NCBI GenBank assembly: GCA_023382175.1
Contig: JAMCQB010000100.1
Coordinates: forward strand, 1-46,375
DNA: 46,375 nt
Reading direction: 5' to 3'
Origin: Nitrospirota bacterium
GTDB lineage: Bacteria > Nitrospirota > Thermodesulfovibrionia > Thermodesulfovibrionales > UBA9159
Shown: positions 15,594 through 24,357 of the stretch, one piece after another
How the letters are laid out: each line of letters begins with the position of its first letter
Numbering within the stretch: position 1 is the stretch's first letter
The notes under the pieces: generated by a model
What the model was told of the DNA's origin: nothing
What the model saw: only the letters and a program-made list of their open reading frames with translations
The model's database searches: none
Program-made: the position numbers and the translations under genes

Positions 15594-16840
15594 TGCTTTT
15601 TCACCTCGGACAGGGAGAGGGAATCTATCCAGGCATCGCCGCTTATCTTGCTGTCAAGCTTGTCGGACTTCTCCCTCGCTATCACGACCCTCACCGCCTT
15701 GCACGTGGATGGCGTTGCAAATTCCAGTTCCGTCTTCTTCCACATGGTGGTGCCCGTAACAGGCTCTGTCTTCACAGCAAAGGGGTCGCAGTGGAGCCCG
15801 GAAACCCCGAAGATGATGCCATTTCGCGTGGTGAGCTTTTCGGTCTTTATGTATCCGCTCAATTTATACCTCTTCCCCGGCGCCACCGGGACGATCTCCT
15901 GGGCGATGGCGATGCCGGGGTTGGACTGCCCATCGAAATTCACGCTCAGGGACGTATCACTGAGCCACTTGACGTCCTTGTCCCTGAATACCCTCACTCC
16001 CCCGGCTTTGCCGATCCTCCAGTCAAACCCGCCATTCTCCGGGGGGAGCTCGAAATCGCCGTTCCAGAGGAACTCCCCTGCGGGCCTTGACCCTTCCACC
16101 ACCCTGAACATCTTCACAAAATCATCCCATTCCTTCAGGGCCTTATCCACCTCGCTGCTTCCCAGGAGGAAATCGATGTATCTGAGATAGTCCTCCCGCT
16201 GTGGATTCATGTCCTTCATCCTTTTCCAGACCTCCATGGATTCGTCCAGCAGTTTATTAGAAGCGAGGAAGCCGAGATACCGCTGGTAAAAGGCATACTC
16301 TGCAGGAACAAGATTTTCGAGGAGATATGCCGGATTCACTCCCATGGCGTAACAGAGGGAATAGACGCTCTCCTGCTCCTCCGGGACCATGGAGATGAAT
16401 CTCCTGAACAACCGCATGGCTTCTGCCGTGTGCCCCTCCAGGAGGAAAAAGACACCGGATTCCCATATGATGGTGGAGTTGTTCCTGTCCAGGGAGACCG
16501 CCTTTCTTGCTGCAAATTCGGCCTTCTCCTTCATGCCGGTGTCCCGGTATGCCTTGGCAATGGCGAGCCACGTCCGTCCGTCCGTGGGGTTTCTCTCCAG
16601 GGAAAGGACGTAGCTCTTTAAGGCTTTTTCTATGTTGGGACGGTCGTGGACATTGTAGGCCAGCAGGCCGGAGAGGTAATGGTACCGGGCATCTTCACCG
16701 GTTATCCTTGAGGCCAGCGAGACGCTCTTTTCGATGATTTCAGGATTTCCCGGGAGAAAGTACTCCGAGAGAGCGGGCCTGAGGAAAAGCATCACGGGGA
16801 TGAGCGCCATGGCCGTTGAGACGATCCTGAAAAGCGCCAT
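15590..16840 (-). CDS. TPR-repeat protein with C-terminal carbohydrate-binding-like domain, EPS operon
   Basis: 416 aa. One N-terminal hydrophobic segment (VSTAMALIPVMLFL) acts as anchor or uncleaved signal. TPR-like helices run from about residue 45 to 235 (ALKSYVLSLERNPTDGRTWLAIAKAYRDTGMKEKAEFAARKAV). Residues about 255-410 form a jelly-roll-like domain (WNGDFELPPENGGFDWRI, KRYKLSGYIKTEKL, DAWIDSLSL) of the CBM4/9 type. It fits a periplasmic scaffold that touches the glycan between polymerase and exporter. It is coupled to the kinase gene (TAATG overlap) and to the J-protein gene. Confidence 0.75.
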   Translation of the reverse strand: MALFRIVSTAMALIPVMLFLRPALSEYFLPGNPEIIEKSVSLASRITGEDARYHYLSGLLAYNVHDRPNIEKALKSYVLSLERNPTDGRTWLAIAKAYRDTGMKEKAEFAARKAVSLDRNNSTIIWESGVFFLLEGHTAEAMRLFRRFISMVPEEQESVYSLCYAMGVNPAYLLENLVPAEYAFYQRYLGFLASNKLLDESMEVWKRMKDMNPQREDYLRYIDFLLGSSEVDKALKEWDDFVKMFRVVEGSRPAGEFLWNGDFELPPENGGFDWRIGKAGGVRVFRDKDVKWLSDTSLSVNFDGQSNPGIAIAQEIVPVAPGKRYKLSGYIKTEKLTTRNGIIFGVSGLHCDPFAVKTEPVTGTTMWKKTELEFATPSTCKAVRVVIAREKSDKLDSKISGDAWIDSLSLSEVKKQ

Positions 16841-19131
16841 TACGCGTTGTCCCCGTGCCTCCTTTTTTTCTTCCTTTTGCCTTTCCGGCCAGCCTCCTCA
16901 TCATAATAGTAGGAGGAGTAATAGGAATAGGAGCCGTACCTGAGGTCGGATTCCTTGATGCCGTTCAGGACCACGCCGAGGATCTTGGCGTTCACCCCGT
17001 AAAGGAGTTTCTTGGTCTGGGTCACCAGGTCTCTGGGCGTGCTCCCTGACCTCACCACCACGATCACCCCGTCAGTCAGCGTGCTCAGTATGATGCTGTC
17101 GGAAAGCCCCAGCAGCGGGGGCGAGTCAATGACCACAAAGGAATAGAGGGTGAACAACCCATTGATGAGATCCCTCATCCTGTAGGAGCTGAGGAGCTCC
17201 GAGGGGTTGGGAGGGATGATCCCTGCAGGGATGATGTCAAGGTTCTCGACCTTTGTCCTCTTTATGAGGCCGTCACCGAATTCTATGTTCCCGGTGAGGA
17301 AGGATGAAAGACCGTTAAGGGGATCCACATCAAATATCTTGTGAAGCTGGGGATTGCGCATGTCCGCGTCGATGATAAGCCCTTTTCCGTAGGAGTGGGC
17401 CATGGTGATGGCGGTGTTTACCGCTGTGGTAGTCTTCCCTTCTCCCTTTCTTGCCGATGTGATGAGCATACTCTTGGGGGGTTTCACCGCAGAGGAGAAC
17501 TGAATATAGGTGCCGATGGCCCTGTATGCCTCGGAAAGGGTGGATTTCCCGTCTTCGTGGGTGATCATAGGCCTGGTGGAGGAATCCACGTTTTCCGTAA
17601 CATTCGGGACGATGCCCAGGGAAGGAAGCGCCATTCCCTTTTCCACGTCGTCAGGATGTTTCACCGTGTTGTCCAGGTACTCCACAAAGAAGGCGAGCCC
17701 AACGCCTCCGAACAGACCGGTGATGAGGGCGATGAGGAGGTTCAGGGTCTTCTTCGGTTTATGGGGGCTCTGGGGTGTCTCTGCCCTGTCCAGAACCTGG
17801 ATATTGCTTGAGGTGAGACTCGCCGAGATGCCGGTCTCCTTCAATCTCTGGAGAAGGCCGTTGTAAAGTTCCCGGTTCGTCTCCGCCTCCCGTTTCAGGA
17901 TCTGGTACTGCACCATTTTCTCGTTGAGCGTCAGGGCCTCTGTCTTGTATTTGTCCAGGGTGGATTTGAGGTAGTTCTCCCTCTTCACCGCAGCCTCGTA
18001 ATCCCTCTTTATCCCCGATACCGTCTTTGCGGTCTCCGCAGATATCCTGGTCTTTATCTGGTTGATCTGCTCCCTCAGCCTCACCATCCTGGGATAGTCA
18101 GGCTTGTAGACCCTGGAAAGCTGGGAGTACTCGGCTTCCGCAGTGGCATAATCTTTCTTCATCGCCTGGATGAGGGGGTTGTTCAGCACCGTTGAAATGG
18201 ACTCGGCATCACCCTTCTCCACCTCCCGGTACATGGCTTCCTTGGATATCCTGTCCGAGGTGGCCTGCACCAGCTGCGTGGAGAGTTCGGAGAGCTTCTG
18301 GGTGATCATGCTCTTGCCGTCTGAAGAATCCTTTGACCCGTGCGTGCCCTCGGTGAGGAATATGATGCCGTTCTGCGCCGCGTATTTGTTCAGCGCTTCT
18401 TCAGCCCTTTCCACCCTCGCCTTCATCTCCTCAAGCTGCTTTTCGAGCCATTCCCTGGCCTGCTGGGTGGCGTCGAACTTGCTTTCGATATTGAAGTCTA
18501 TGTAAGACTTTGCCACGGCGTTGGCGATGTTTGCGGACATCACCGGGCTGTAGCTGTCGAAACTCACCTTCACCAGCATGGACTTCTGCTGGGGCTCCAC
18601 ATTGAGCCTCGAAAGGAACCTGTTCACTATCCCGGGATCTATGCCTTCCTCAGCATTCCGCCTGTCGGTATTTTCCGCAGCCACCGGCGCTGCTGCTGAT
18701 GCCTTTTGTGCGCCCGCTGCCGCGCCCCCGAACTCGGGGTTCTGGTCCAGCTTCAGCTGCCTGATGACCCTCTTTGCAAGGTTCCTGCTCTTCAGGATCT
18801 TGTACTGGGTCTGGTAATAATCGTCCGCCGCCCTTTCGACCTCGATCACATCCTTGAACTGAAGGACATTGGGATTTTCCTTATCGATCTTTATGGTGGC
18901 GGTTGACCGGTAGACAGGGGTCATGAGAAACGTTCCGATGAGGACCGTAGTGACGGTGATGATGAGGAAGGTGATGGCGGTCCATTTTCTTCTCATAAGG
19001 ACGTGGAGGTAGTCCCTGAGATGGACTTCTTCCTCCTGCTGCTGGGGGTAATTCAGGGGAAAGGCAACAGGATATTCTTCCGTCTTCTGGATGTTCGTGT
19101 TTACCGGCCTGTTCTCATCCGTTCCGTTCAT
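16840..19131 (-). CDS. Wzc-type polysaccharide co-polymerase with C-terminal tyrosine autokinase
   Basis: 763 aa. The Wzz domain (HLRDYLHVLMRRKW, first membrane helix about 53-72) is followed by a long periplasmic coiled coil. A GNVR-type region (ETNRELYNGLLQRLKE) and second helix lie at about 465-490. The BY-kinase has Walker A SARKGEGKTTTAVN, A' GLIIDADMRNP and Walker B FVVIDSPP, and the tail has a tyrosine cluster (YGSYSYYSSYYYDEE). It controls chain length and export, and cycles between phosphorylated and dephosphorylated states, the latter probably set by the PHP phosphatase of the same operon. An Ala-rich stretch near residue 140-155 looks locally inserted. Confidence 0.93.
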   Translation of the reverse strand: MNGTDENRPVNTNIQKTEEYPVAFPLNYPQQQEEEVHLRDYLHVLMRRKWTAITFLIITVTTVLIGTFLMTPVYRSTATIKIDKENPNVLQFKDVIEVERAADDYYQTQYKILKSRNLAKRVIRQLKLDQNPEFGGAAAGAQKASAAAPVAAENTDRRNAEEGIDPGIVNRFLSRLNVEPQQKSMLVKVSFDSYSPVMSANIANAVAKSYIDFNIESKFDATQQAREWLEKQLEEMKARVERAEEALNKYAAQNGIIFLTEGTHGSKDSSDGKSMITQKLSELSTQLVQATSDRISKEAMYREVEKGDAESISTVLNNPLIQAMKKDYATAEAEYSQLSRVYKPDYPRMVRLREQINQIKTRISAETAKTVSGIKRDYEAAVKRENYLKSTLDKYKTEALTLNEKMVQYQILKREAETNRELYNGLLQRLKETGISASLTSSNIQVLDRAETPQSPHKPKKTLNLLIALITGLFGGVGLAFFVEYLDNTVKHPDDVEKGMALPSLGIVPNVTENVDSSTRPMITHEDGKSTLSEAYRAIGTYIQFSSAVKPPKSMLITSARKGEGKTTTAVNTAITMAHSYGKGLIIDADMRNPQLHKIFDVDPLNGLSSFLTGNIEFGDGLIKRTKVENLDIIPAGIIPPNPSELLSSYRMRDLINGLFTLYSFVVIDSPPLLGLSDSIILSTLTDGVIVVVRSGSTPRDLVTQTKKLLYGVNAKILGVVLNGIKESDLRYGSYSYYSSYYYDEEAGRKGKRKKKRRHGDNA

Positions 19132-19147
19132 TTATATTCCCCCCATG

Positions 19148-20164
19148 TTAATATAACCGCGCCCCGAAGGAGACGATCCCTCTTACCGTGTTCAGGAACC
19201 CGCTCAGGAAATTCTTCACGCCGCTCTTGGGCACGATAATGATGTCATTTTCCTTGAGCAGGATGTCCTTGCTACCGCCGTCCCTGACGGCATCGTAATC
19301 CGCGGTGAGGACCACCCTGTCCCCTTCACCGTTGTCCCTCAGTATTTTGATGTCCGATCTGTCAGCCTCGTACCTCAGGCCCTCTGCCACTGCAATCGCC
19401 TGGACAAGGGTGGTCTTTCCCTGGATCTGGAAGGACCCGGGTTTGTTCACAGCGCCGTCCACAAAAAAGATACCGCCCTTGGGAACATTGACCACGTCAC
19501 CGCCGAAGACAGGGATATTGAGAGTGATGTTCCCCCTTTCCAGGAGCTCGGTAAGGTCCACCACAATGGTCTCTGTCTTCGAAATCCCCTGCTTCTCAGC
19601 ATTGAGGGGCCTCAGGATGTAACAGATGCTCCCCGCCTCCTTTGTGAGGCCTCCTGCCAGGGAGAGCATCTCCAGAAGATACCTCTGTCCGGTGACCGCA
19701 TACACCTGGGGATTCGTCACCGCTCCGATCACCCCGATCTTCTGCGCCTTGTATTCCTTCACATACACGCTCACCAGGGGCTCTTCCATGTATCTGTCGA
19801 GCTTCTCCACTATCTCGGCCTCCAGTTGAAGGGGCGTCAGTCCCTTTGCCTTGATCTGCCCGATGAGGGGAAGCCCGATGTAGCCCTGGGAACTGACCCT
19901 CACTGTCCGCTTCAGTTCTTCTGCCTGGAACACGTCAATTTCGAGGAGGTCCTCGGAACCGATCACATAATCGGCATTGGGGTCCACGTTCTGCATCATG
20001 GCGGAGTTGAACATCAGGGCATTCAGTTTGTCCGGTTTGGAGCTTCTCGCCATCTGGGCATCTATCTGGTGAACGTTGACTTCCCGGTTCCCGCCGCATC
20101 CTGCAATGAGGGACAGGAGAAACGTCGTCCATAGTAAATATGTGATATTAAATTCTTTCATCAT
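19148..20164 (-). CDS. Outer-membrane polysaccharide export lipoprotein (Wza-like, Poly_export/SLBB)
   Basis: 338 aa. The lipobox is in SLIAGCGG. The Poly_export domain is at about residues 65-145 (DYVIGSEDLLEIDVF, QGYIGLPLIGQIKAKGLT) and is followed by two SLBB-like domains (QKIGVIGAVTNPQVYAV; GIFFVDGAVNKPGSFQI). It forms the exit channel paired with the Wzc-type protein encoded 16 bases downstream. ATG codons at 20164 and 20161 are alternatives; no strong ribosome site is seen. Confidence 0.93.
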   Translation of the reverse strand: MMKEFNITYLLWTTFLLSLIAGCGGNREVNVHQIDAQMARSSKPDKLNALMFNSAMMQNVDPNADYVIGSEDLLEIDVFQAEELKRTVRVSSQGYIGLPLIGQIKAKGLTPLQLEAEIVEKLDRYMEEPLVSVYVKEYKAQKIGVIGAVTNPQVYAVTGQRYLLEMLSLAGGLTKEAGSICYILRPLNAEKQGISKTETIVVDLTELLERGNITLNIPVFGGDVVNVPKGGIFFVDGAVNKPGSFQIQGKTTLVQAIAVAEGLRYEADRSDIKILRDNGEGDRVVLTADYDAVRDGGSKDILLKENDIIIVPKSGVKNFLSGFLNTVRGIVSFGARLY

Positions 20165-20297
20165 ATAGTCTTATTTTATAGGACACAGAAGCATCAAGTC
20201 AGAAACAGCCCGAGGGAATAAGAACACTACAGGAAGAGAATAGAAAAACAGCTTATGCCGTTCAGATGCCGTCTTACATGCCTCGCTGAATGTGCGG

Positions 20298-21089
20298 TTA
20301 TGGAATATAAGGACTTGCGACCCCTTTTACTTTTGTCCTGCTGTTCACATATAAGTATGTCCCGCCCAGAAGGGCAGCGCCGCCAAGAGGGACGAAGGGC
20401 GACAGCACCGGCTCTCTTTTTTCATCGCCAGGGGTTGGAGAACCTCCCCGAGGCGCAGCTTCGGGCTCGGCCAGCTGAGCAGGTGTTGCACGATGACCGC
20501 TCCCCTCCCCCGCAATATAAACCGAGTTTCCTGGGGTGACGGTGTGGGCTGCGGCTCCCCTGGCATCTCTCACCATGATGGTCCCGCTCATTGCAGTGAT
20601 CGTGGTCCCTTTTCCGTCATATCCCACGGTGCCCCTTATATAATCCTGCGAGGTCGTGCTCACCTTCTGGATAATGTTCGGCTGCACCTGGGTCTGTACG
20701 GTTGCGGTCGGTGTGGTCACCGAGAAAGAAATTCCCCTGGGCATGCTGAAGGCTATCTTCCCCTTGCTCAGGTCCACAGCATAGGTTCCCCGGGCGCCGG
20801 TCACAATGATCTCGGAGTTCTTTCCGATCTCCATTCTGGCCCCGTCCCTGAAGATGGAAGACATCATGCCGTCCCCTGACCTGAGGTGTGAACCGTCCAT
20901 CAGGGGATATGCCTTGTCGCTTATGGATATCCATTTATTAAAGGCGGCCTTCATCTCTGTACTGCCTTTGCCCACCACATCGCCGAGGATGGTAACTGAA
21001 GGCTCAATGGAAAAGGCAAACTGACCGGATAATAAAAGTATTCCCATTACAAGGGATATGACAACTCTATACTTCTGCTTTCTGTCCAT
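20298..21089 (-). CDS. FecR-domain periplasmic protein heading the EPS operon
   Basis: 263 aa. Signal peptide (VISLVMGILLLSGQFAFS), then a FecR-type beta domain from about residue 45 to 185 (GSHLRSGDGMMSSIFRDGARMEIGKNSEI, VDLSKGKIAFSM, TPTATVQTQ, GTTITAMSGTIMV). A disordered Pro/Glu/Gly stretch follows, with a hydrophobic C-terminal segment (PLGGAALLGGTYLYV). FecR domains without FecI/FecA partners occur in envelope and polysaccharide loci; the function here is not known. It is the first gene after a strong promoter, so it probably leads the export operon. Confidence 0.82.
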   Translation of the reverse strand: MDRKQKYRVVISLVMGILLLSGQFAFSIEPSVTILGDVVGKGSTEMKAAFNKWISISDKAYPLMDGSHLRSGDGMMSSIFRDGARMEIGKNSEIIVTGARGTYAVDLSKGKIAFSMPRGISFSVTTPTATVQTQVQPNIIQKVSTTSQDYIRGTVGYDGKGTTITAMSGTIMVRDARGAAAHTVTPGNSVYIAGEGSGHRATPAQLAEPEAAPRGGSPTPGDEKREPVLSPFVPLGGAALLGGTYLYVNSRTKVKGVASPYIP

Positions 21090-21127
21090 CTTTCTACCCC
21101 TTTCACACCTTTCACATTCTGACCATA

Positions 21128-21156
21128 TTTATACCTGTTTCTTTGCGAATTGTCAA
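21128..21156 (-). promoter_or_regulatory. Sigma70-type promoter of the EPS export operon
   Basis: Minus strand TTGACA (21156-21151), 17 bases, TATAAA (21133-21128), about 40 bases before the fecR-like ATG. A good ribosome site (AAAGGGG) follows. It is the best promoter match on the minus strand in this part of the window. Confidence 0.75.
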
Positions 21157-21218
21157 TAAGTATTTACCCTTATGTGCATTCCTCTTGTCTTGGAAACAAC
21201 TGACTGGTGACAATGCAA

Positions 21219-21281
21219 GTCATTCCTGCGGAAGCAGGAATCCAGATAAAAAACTAGATTCCGGGTCAAGCCCGGAATGAC
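21219..21281. repeat. Dispersed palindromic repeat (GTCATTCC...GGAATGAC)
   Basis: 63 bases with inverse ends GTCATTCCTGCGGAAGCAGG and CCGGGTCAAGCCCGGAATGA. This is the well-known hairpin repeat found in many proteobacterial and related genomes. It sits upstream of the peptidase fusion gene, and its right end falls within the overlong track ORF, which supports a later start for that gene. Confidence 0.85.
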
Positions 21282-21324
21282 AATCAAAGGAAAGGGACTT
21301 CTGATGCACCACACGACTGGCATT

Positions 21325-21353
21325 TTGTCACCAGGAAGAATTTCTGGTATAGT
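21325..21353 (+). promoter_or_regulatory. Possible promoter of the peptidase fusion gene
   Basis: TTGTCA, 17 bases, TATAGT. The spacer CCAGGAAGAATTTCTGG is partly palindromic. Transcription would begin near 21360, only a few bases before the preferred ATG at 21364, so the mRNA would be nearly leaderless if this promoter is used. Confidence 0.4.
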
Positions 21354-21363
21354 GGGTGACAGG

Positions 21364-24357
21364 ATGAGAACACTTATTACCGGTTTACAATTACTCACCG
21401 TCCTCTTTTCGGGGATCACCATTGCTGTATTCCTTTGGCCTTCTCCTTCTTTCTCAGGGGACACGAACGGGAAGATCCCGGAGATCTCCACGGCAATATC
21501 CGTTGACATGGACCACAAAACAGTGGAGGGGAAGTCAGTCATCACCTTTCATGGGAGTAAAGAGGCAGTAATCCGGACCAGCTCTTTGAAGATAAAATCC
21601 GTAAAGTTCAACGGCATCCCTCTGGAGCCGGTGTACAGGGAGGGAGCCTTTACGATCAAGGCAGAGAAGGACAGCGTGCTGGAGATGGAATACACGTGCG
21701 TTTCCAGGGAGGATGGCCCGTGCATCATGGGAGAAAAGGGCATATTCCTCACCGGGGACTGGTATCCGTCCATGGAGGGGCTGGAATATCACCGGCTCAC
21801 AGCCCTGGTGCCGGAGCATTTCACTGCAGTCTCTGAGGCAGAAGTGATTGAGGTCGAAAAGAAGCCTGAAGGGAACCTTTACTCCTTCTCCTTCCCCCAT
21901 CCAGTTGAGGGACTGAACTTCATAGCCGGCAGGTTCAGCATAAAAAAAGATACCTTCAGGGACATTGAGCTCTCGGCCTATTTCTTTCCTGAGGATGAAG
22001 GACTTGCCGACACCTATCTTGAGCATACAAAAAAATATCTCGAACTCTATGAGGGTGTTGCAGGGAAATTTCCTTTCAGGAGATTTTCTGTGGTGGAGAA
22101 TTTCCTGCCCACCGGTTATTCCATGCCGACCTTCACCCTCCTTGGACAGGACGTGGTGAGGCTCCCCTTCATTGTGAGGACGTCCCTGGGCCATGAGATA
22201 CTCCACCAGTGGCTCGGGAATTCCGTATATGTTGACTACGAAAAGGGCAACTGGTCTGAGGGGTTGACCACCTATCTTTCAGACCACCTCTACGAGGAGT
22301 GGGAAGGGAGGGGATGGCAATACAGGAAACAGATACTCATCGACTATGAAAGCTATGTGATGCCGGACAATGAATTCCCCCTGGAGGACTTCAGAACCAG
22401 GACCGATTTTGCCTCCAGGGCCATCGGCTACGGTAAGGGCGCCATGGTCTTTCACATGCTCAGGAGGCTGGTGGGCGATGAAGTCTTTTCGAAGGCCCTG
22501 CGGAACTTCATTGAGGCAAACAGCTTCAGGAAAGCCTCATGGGATGACATCCGGGTGGCCTTTGAGACTGAATCAGGAAAGGACCTCCGCCTTTTCTTCA
22601 AGGGATGGATCAAGGAGAAGGGATATCCCTCCTTGGAGGTGAAGGAACCCGACATAAGTCCGAAGGGCCTTCAGTACGCAGTCTCCTTTGATGTCCTCCA
22701 GAAGGAGAAGACATATGTCTTTGACCTTCCCGTCCAAATAAAGACGGACAAGGGGGATACAAAACAGGTCTTAAGGATAGAGAATGAAAAACAGAGCTTC
22801 TCAATGATCACCGACGGTTCTCCGGAGAAGCTTGTCCTTGATGAAGACTACGACGTCTTCAGAAAACTCACCGGGAAGGAGACGCCTCCTGTGATAGGAA
22901 AACTCCTCAGTGAGGAGAAGGGCGTGCTGGTACTTCCCCGGGAGGAGCAGTTATCCATGTATTCAGGGTTGGTGAAGTTTTTCGAGGAAAAGGGATACAA
23001 GGTGAAAAAGCCCGGGGAGATCAAGAACGAGGATTTCAGGGATTCCCCTCTCATTGTCCTGGATGGCGGAAGCCCCCTGGTAAAAAGACTCTTCGCCAAA
23101 ATCGGAATGCCGGCCCGGGGCTTTGCCCTTACGGTGAAGAAGAATCCTTTTGATCCCTCAAAGGTGGCGGCTGTTGCCCATGCCTCATCAAAGGAAGAGG
23201 TGGACGCCTCCCTTCCCAAGATATCCCATTACGGGAAATACAGCATGATCTCCTTTGATCTGGGGAAGAACACGGAAAAAAAGATTGACGAAAGTGAAAG
23301 GGGGTGGATCATGCCGCTCAGGGAGACCATAACAGGCGTCAGGACATCCGCTGCCGTGAACCTTGCGGATATCGTCGGGAACGTCTCGGACCGGAAGATC
23401 GTCTATCTGGGTGAGCAGCACGATAAATACGAGCACCACGTGGCACAGTTCGAGGCCATCAGGGAGCTCTATGTGAAGAACAGGAAGATCGCCATCGGCA
23501 TGGAGATGTTCCAGAGACCGTTCCAGAAGGCGCTGGATGATTACATCGGGGGGAAGATAGAGGAAAGGGAGTTCCTGAAATCATCGGAGTACTTCAAGCG
23601 GTGGGGCTTTGACTACAACCTGTATAAGGACATCCTGAGGTTTGCCAGGGAGGAGAAGCTCCCGGTGGTGGCCCTGAATATGAGAAGCGAGATCGTGGAA
23701 AAGGTCTCGAAAAAGGGTATCGATTCCCTCACCGAAGAAGAAAAGAAGGAATTGCCCGAAACCATGGACATGGCGGACGAAGACTACCGGCAGAGGCTGA
23801 AGGAGGTCTTCGACCGGCATGAGGCAGCCGCGGGCATGGACTTCTTCAACTTCTACCAGTCCCAGATCATCTGGGATGAGACCATGGCCCGGTCCATTGA
23901 CGAGTACCTGAGGAAAAACCCTGACCGGCAGATGGTGGTCCTTGCAGGGGGAGGCCATCTGGCATTCGGCTCCGGCATTCCAAAGAGGGCCTTCAGGAGG
24001 AACAGACTGGAGTATGCCATACTCCTCAATGATGACTCGGTTGAGAAAAAGATCGCGGACTACATACTCTTCCCCCAGCCGCTCACTGCGGTAAAAGCGC
24101 CGAAGCTCATGGCGCTTCTGAAAAAAGAAGACAACAGGGTGAGGATCATCGGGTTCGGCGAACACAGTGTCGCACAAAAAGCAGGTCTTCAGAAGGATGA
24201 TATCATCGTCGCCCTTGACGGCGAGAAGGTGAGCAGCGTAGAGGAGATGCAGCTCTTCCTCTTTTACAAAAAGCGGGGAGACAGCATTACGGTCACTGTC
24301 CTAAGAAAGAGGTTTCTCTTTGGCGAGCGGGAGCTGCGGATCGAGGTAACCCTTTAA
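21364..24357 (+). CDS. M1-like metallopeptidase / ChaN-like / PDZ fusion protein
   Basis: 997 aa from the ATG at 21364; the longer track ORF starts inside a dispersed repeat. A signal peptide or anchor (LITGLQLLTVLFSGITIAVFLW) opens the protein. The M1-type gluzincin part has HEILHQW at about residue 277 and WSEGLTTYLSD about 18 residues on, so zinc ligands and catalytic Glu are in place. From about 678 to 865 lies a ChaN/Tiki-like domain (VYLGEQHDKYEHHVAQ, GMEMFQRPFQKALDDYI, AGGGHLAFGSGIPKR). From about 925 to the end is a PDZ domain (AGLQKDDIIVALDGEKV). It is probably an envelope protease or haem/peptide-binding protein. The 3' end overlaps waaA on the other strand by 57 bases. Confidence 0.85.
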   Translation: MRTLITGLQLLTVLFSGITIAVFLWPSPSFSGDTNGKIPEISTAISVDMDHKTVEGKSVITFHGSKEAVIRTSSLKIKSVKFNGIPLEPVYREGAFTIKAEKDSVLEMEYTCVSREDGPCIMGEKGIFLTGDWYPSMEGLEYHRLTALVPEHFTAVSEAEVIEVEKKPEGNLYSFSFPHPVEGLNFIAGRFSIKKDTFRDIELSAYFFPEDEGLADTYLEHTKKYLELYEGVAGKFPFRRFSVVENFLPTGYSMPTFTLLGQDVVRLPFIVRTSLGHEILHQWLGNSVYVDYEKGNWSEGLTTYLSDHLYEEWEGRGWQYRKQILIDYESYVMPDNEFPLEDFRTRTDFASRAIGYGKGAMVFHMLRRLVGDEVFSKALRNFIEANSFRKASWDDIRVAFETESGKDLRLFFKGWIKEKGYPSLEVKEPDISPKGLQYAVSFDVLQKEKTYVFDLPVQIKTDKGDTKQVLRIENEKQSFSMITDGSPEKLVLDEDYDVFRKLTGKETPPVIGKLLSEEKGVLVLPREEQLSMYSGLVKFFEEKGYKVKKPGEIKNEDFRDSPLIVLDGGSPLVKRLFAKIGMPARGFALTVKKNPFDPSKVAAVAHASSKEEVDASLPKISHYGKYSMISFDLGKNTEKKIDESERGWIMPLRETITGVRTSAAVNLADIVGNVSDRKIVYLGEQHDKYEHHVAQFEAIRELYVKNRKIAIGMEMFQRPFQKALDDYIGGKIEEREFLKSSEYFKRWGFDYNLYKDILRFAREEKLPVVALNMRSEIVEKVSKKGIDSLTEEEKKELPETMDMADEDYRQRLKEVFDRHEAAAGMDFFNFYQSQIIWDETMARSIDEYLRKNPDRQMVVLAGGGHLAFGSGIPKRAFRRNRLEYAILLNDDSVEKKIADYILFPQPLTAVKAPKLMALLKKEDNRVRIIGFGEHSVAQKAGLQKDDIIVALDGEKVSSVEEMQLFLFYKKRGDSITVTVLRKRFLFGERELRIEVTL

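Noticed and set aside
15342-16190. 282-codon plus-strand ORF opposite the J-domain and TPR genes
   Set aside because: Shadow of two genes with strong domains on the minus strand; no recognisable family.
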